A stretch of DNA of 8,203 nucleotides from the NCBI GenBank assembly GCA_041595355.1, contig JBFHKO010000112.1, positions 1 to 8,203 on the forward strand, given 5' to 3'. A program made the position numbers and the translations under genes. This DNA is from JBFHKO01 sp041595355 (GTDB lineage Bacteria > Pseudomonadota > Gammaproteobacteria > Enterobacterales > Aeromonadaceae). Positions 7,480 to 8,203 of this stretch are shown one piece after another. Under the pieces are notes generated by a model that saw nothing but the letters and a program-made list of their open reading frames with translations, ran no database searches and was not told the DNA's origin. Numbering within the stretch: the first letter of the stretch is position 1; each line of letters starts with the position of its first letter.

Positions 7480-8203
7480 ATGCTAAGCAACCTGAAAGAC
7501 CCGCACTTGCTCAAGACCCGCGGCTATGTGGACGGCACCTGGGTGGACGCCGACAGCGAGGCGCGCTTTGCCGTGACCAACCCCGCCAATGGCCAGGTCA
7601 TTGCCGAAGTCGCCGATCTGGGGGCCAGCGACACCCACACCGCCATCGCCGCCGCCGGCCGTGCCCTGCCCGCCTGGCGCAGCCAGAGTGCCAAGGCGCG
7701 TGCGCAACTGCTGCGCGGCTGGTATGCGCTGCTTATCGAACATCAGGAGGATCTGGCCCTGCTGATGACCCTCGAGCAGGGCAAGCCGTTGGCCGAAGCC
7801 CGTGGCGAGGTACTGTACGGCGCCGCTTACATCGAATGGTTTGCCGAGGAGGCGCGCCGCACCTACGGCGACGTCATCCCCAGCCATGCACCAGACAAGC
7901 GGCTGCTGACCATCAGACAGCCGGTGGGCGTCACGGCCGCCATCACCCCCTGGAATTTCCCGCTGGCGATGATCGCCCGCAAGGTGGCACCGGCGCTGGC
8001 CGCCGGCTGCACCATGGTCATCAAGCCCTCGGAGGAGACGCCGCTGACAGCCCTGGCGCTGGCAGAGCTGGCGGCGCGCGCCGGCATCCCTGCCGGCGTG
8101 GTCAACGTGGTGGTGGGCACCGATGCCAAGGCGATAGGGGCCGCGCTCACCGACAACCCCCTGGTGCGCAAACTGAGCTTCACCGGCTCCACCCGGGTAG
8201 GCA
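7480..8203 (+). CDS. gabD: NAD(P)-dependent succinate semialdehyde dehydrogenase, C-terminus cut by window edge
   Basis: The 241 visible codons are the N-terminal half of an aldehyde dehydrogenase (usual length about 480-490). From memory the sequence tracks E. coli GabD closely: VTNPANGQVIAEV (32-44), RALPAWR (61-67), MTLEQGKPLAEARGE (96-110), FAEEARRTYGDVIP (121-134), QPVGVTAAITPWNFPLAMIARK (from 147) with the conserved N159, IKPSEETP (181-188) with the cofactor-binding K182, and LSFTGSTRVG (232-241). The catalytic Glu and Cys would fall beyond the window. The product oxidises succinate semialdehyde to succinate, the last step of GABA breakdown. GGAG lies 7 bases before the ATG at 7480. It is divergent from aguBA, which makes putrescine, a precursor of GABA. 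A glutarate semialdehyde dehydrogenase (DavD-like) role is possible, since the families are nearly identical. Confidence 0.93.
   Translation, partial: MLSNLKDPHLLKTRGYVDGTWVDADSEARFAVTNPANGQVIAEVADLGASDTHTAIAAAGRALPAWRSQSAKARAQLLRGWYALLIEHQEDLALLMTLEQGKPLAEARGEVLYGAAYIEWFAEEARRTYGDVIPSHAPDKRLLTIRQPVGVTAAITPWNFPLAMIARKVAPALAAGCTMVIKPSEETPLTALALAELAARAGIPAGVVNVVVGTDAKAIGAALTDNPLVRKLSFTGSTRVG

Overview
This GC-rich (about two-thirds G+C by eye), densely coding window looks like chromosomal DNA of a proteobacterium, most likely a gammaproteobacterium. Its aguB-aguA order, close similarity to enterobacterial GabD and pncB-pncA pair all fit that group. I cannot name the genus; Aeromonadales or Pseudomonas-like bacteria are guesses. 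I see no insertion sequences, tRNA or rRNA genes, CRISPR arrays or phage genes.

Layout. (1) Positions 2963 down to 1, minus strand: an apparent operon of archease, long-form RtcB RNA ligase and a polysaccharide pyruvyl transferase-family protein, the last cut by the window's left edge. (2) Positions 2964-3123: a 160-bp divergent intergenic region with two inverted repeats. (3) Positions 3124-5095, plus strand: pncB and pncA, a translationally coupled nicotinamide salvage pair. (4) Positions 7101 down to 5108, minus strand: aguB and aguA overlapping by ATGA, which convert agmatine to putrescine; aguA converges on pncA with only 12 bp between the stop codons. (5) Positions 7102-7479: a 378-bp divergent intergenic region with several repeats but no convincing gene. 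(6) From 7480, plus strand: the first 241 codons of a gabD-type succinate semialdehyde dehydrogenase, cut by the right edge.

How the genes work together. Archease activates RtcB, which joins RNA ends in tRNA splicing or RNA repair. PncA makes nicotinate from nicotinamide and PncB makes nicotinate mononucleotide from it, feeding NAD synthesis. AguA and AguB make putrescine. Putrescine can be broken down through GABA to succinate semialdehyde, the substrate of GabD, so aguBA and gabD bracket one catabolic route (arginine/agmatine to succinate) from a shared intergenic region.

Most of the window is well-understood metabolism. The part most worth following up is the pyruvyl transferase-like gene directly downstream of rtcB, which has no obvious link to RNA ligation. 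The repeats in the two divergent intergenic regions are unassigned candidate regulatory sites.
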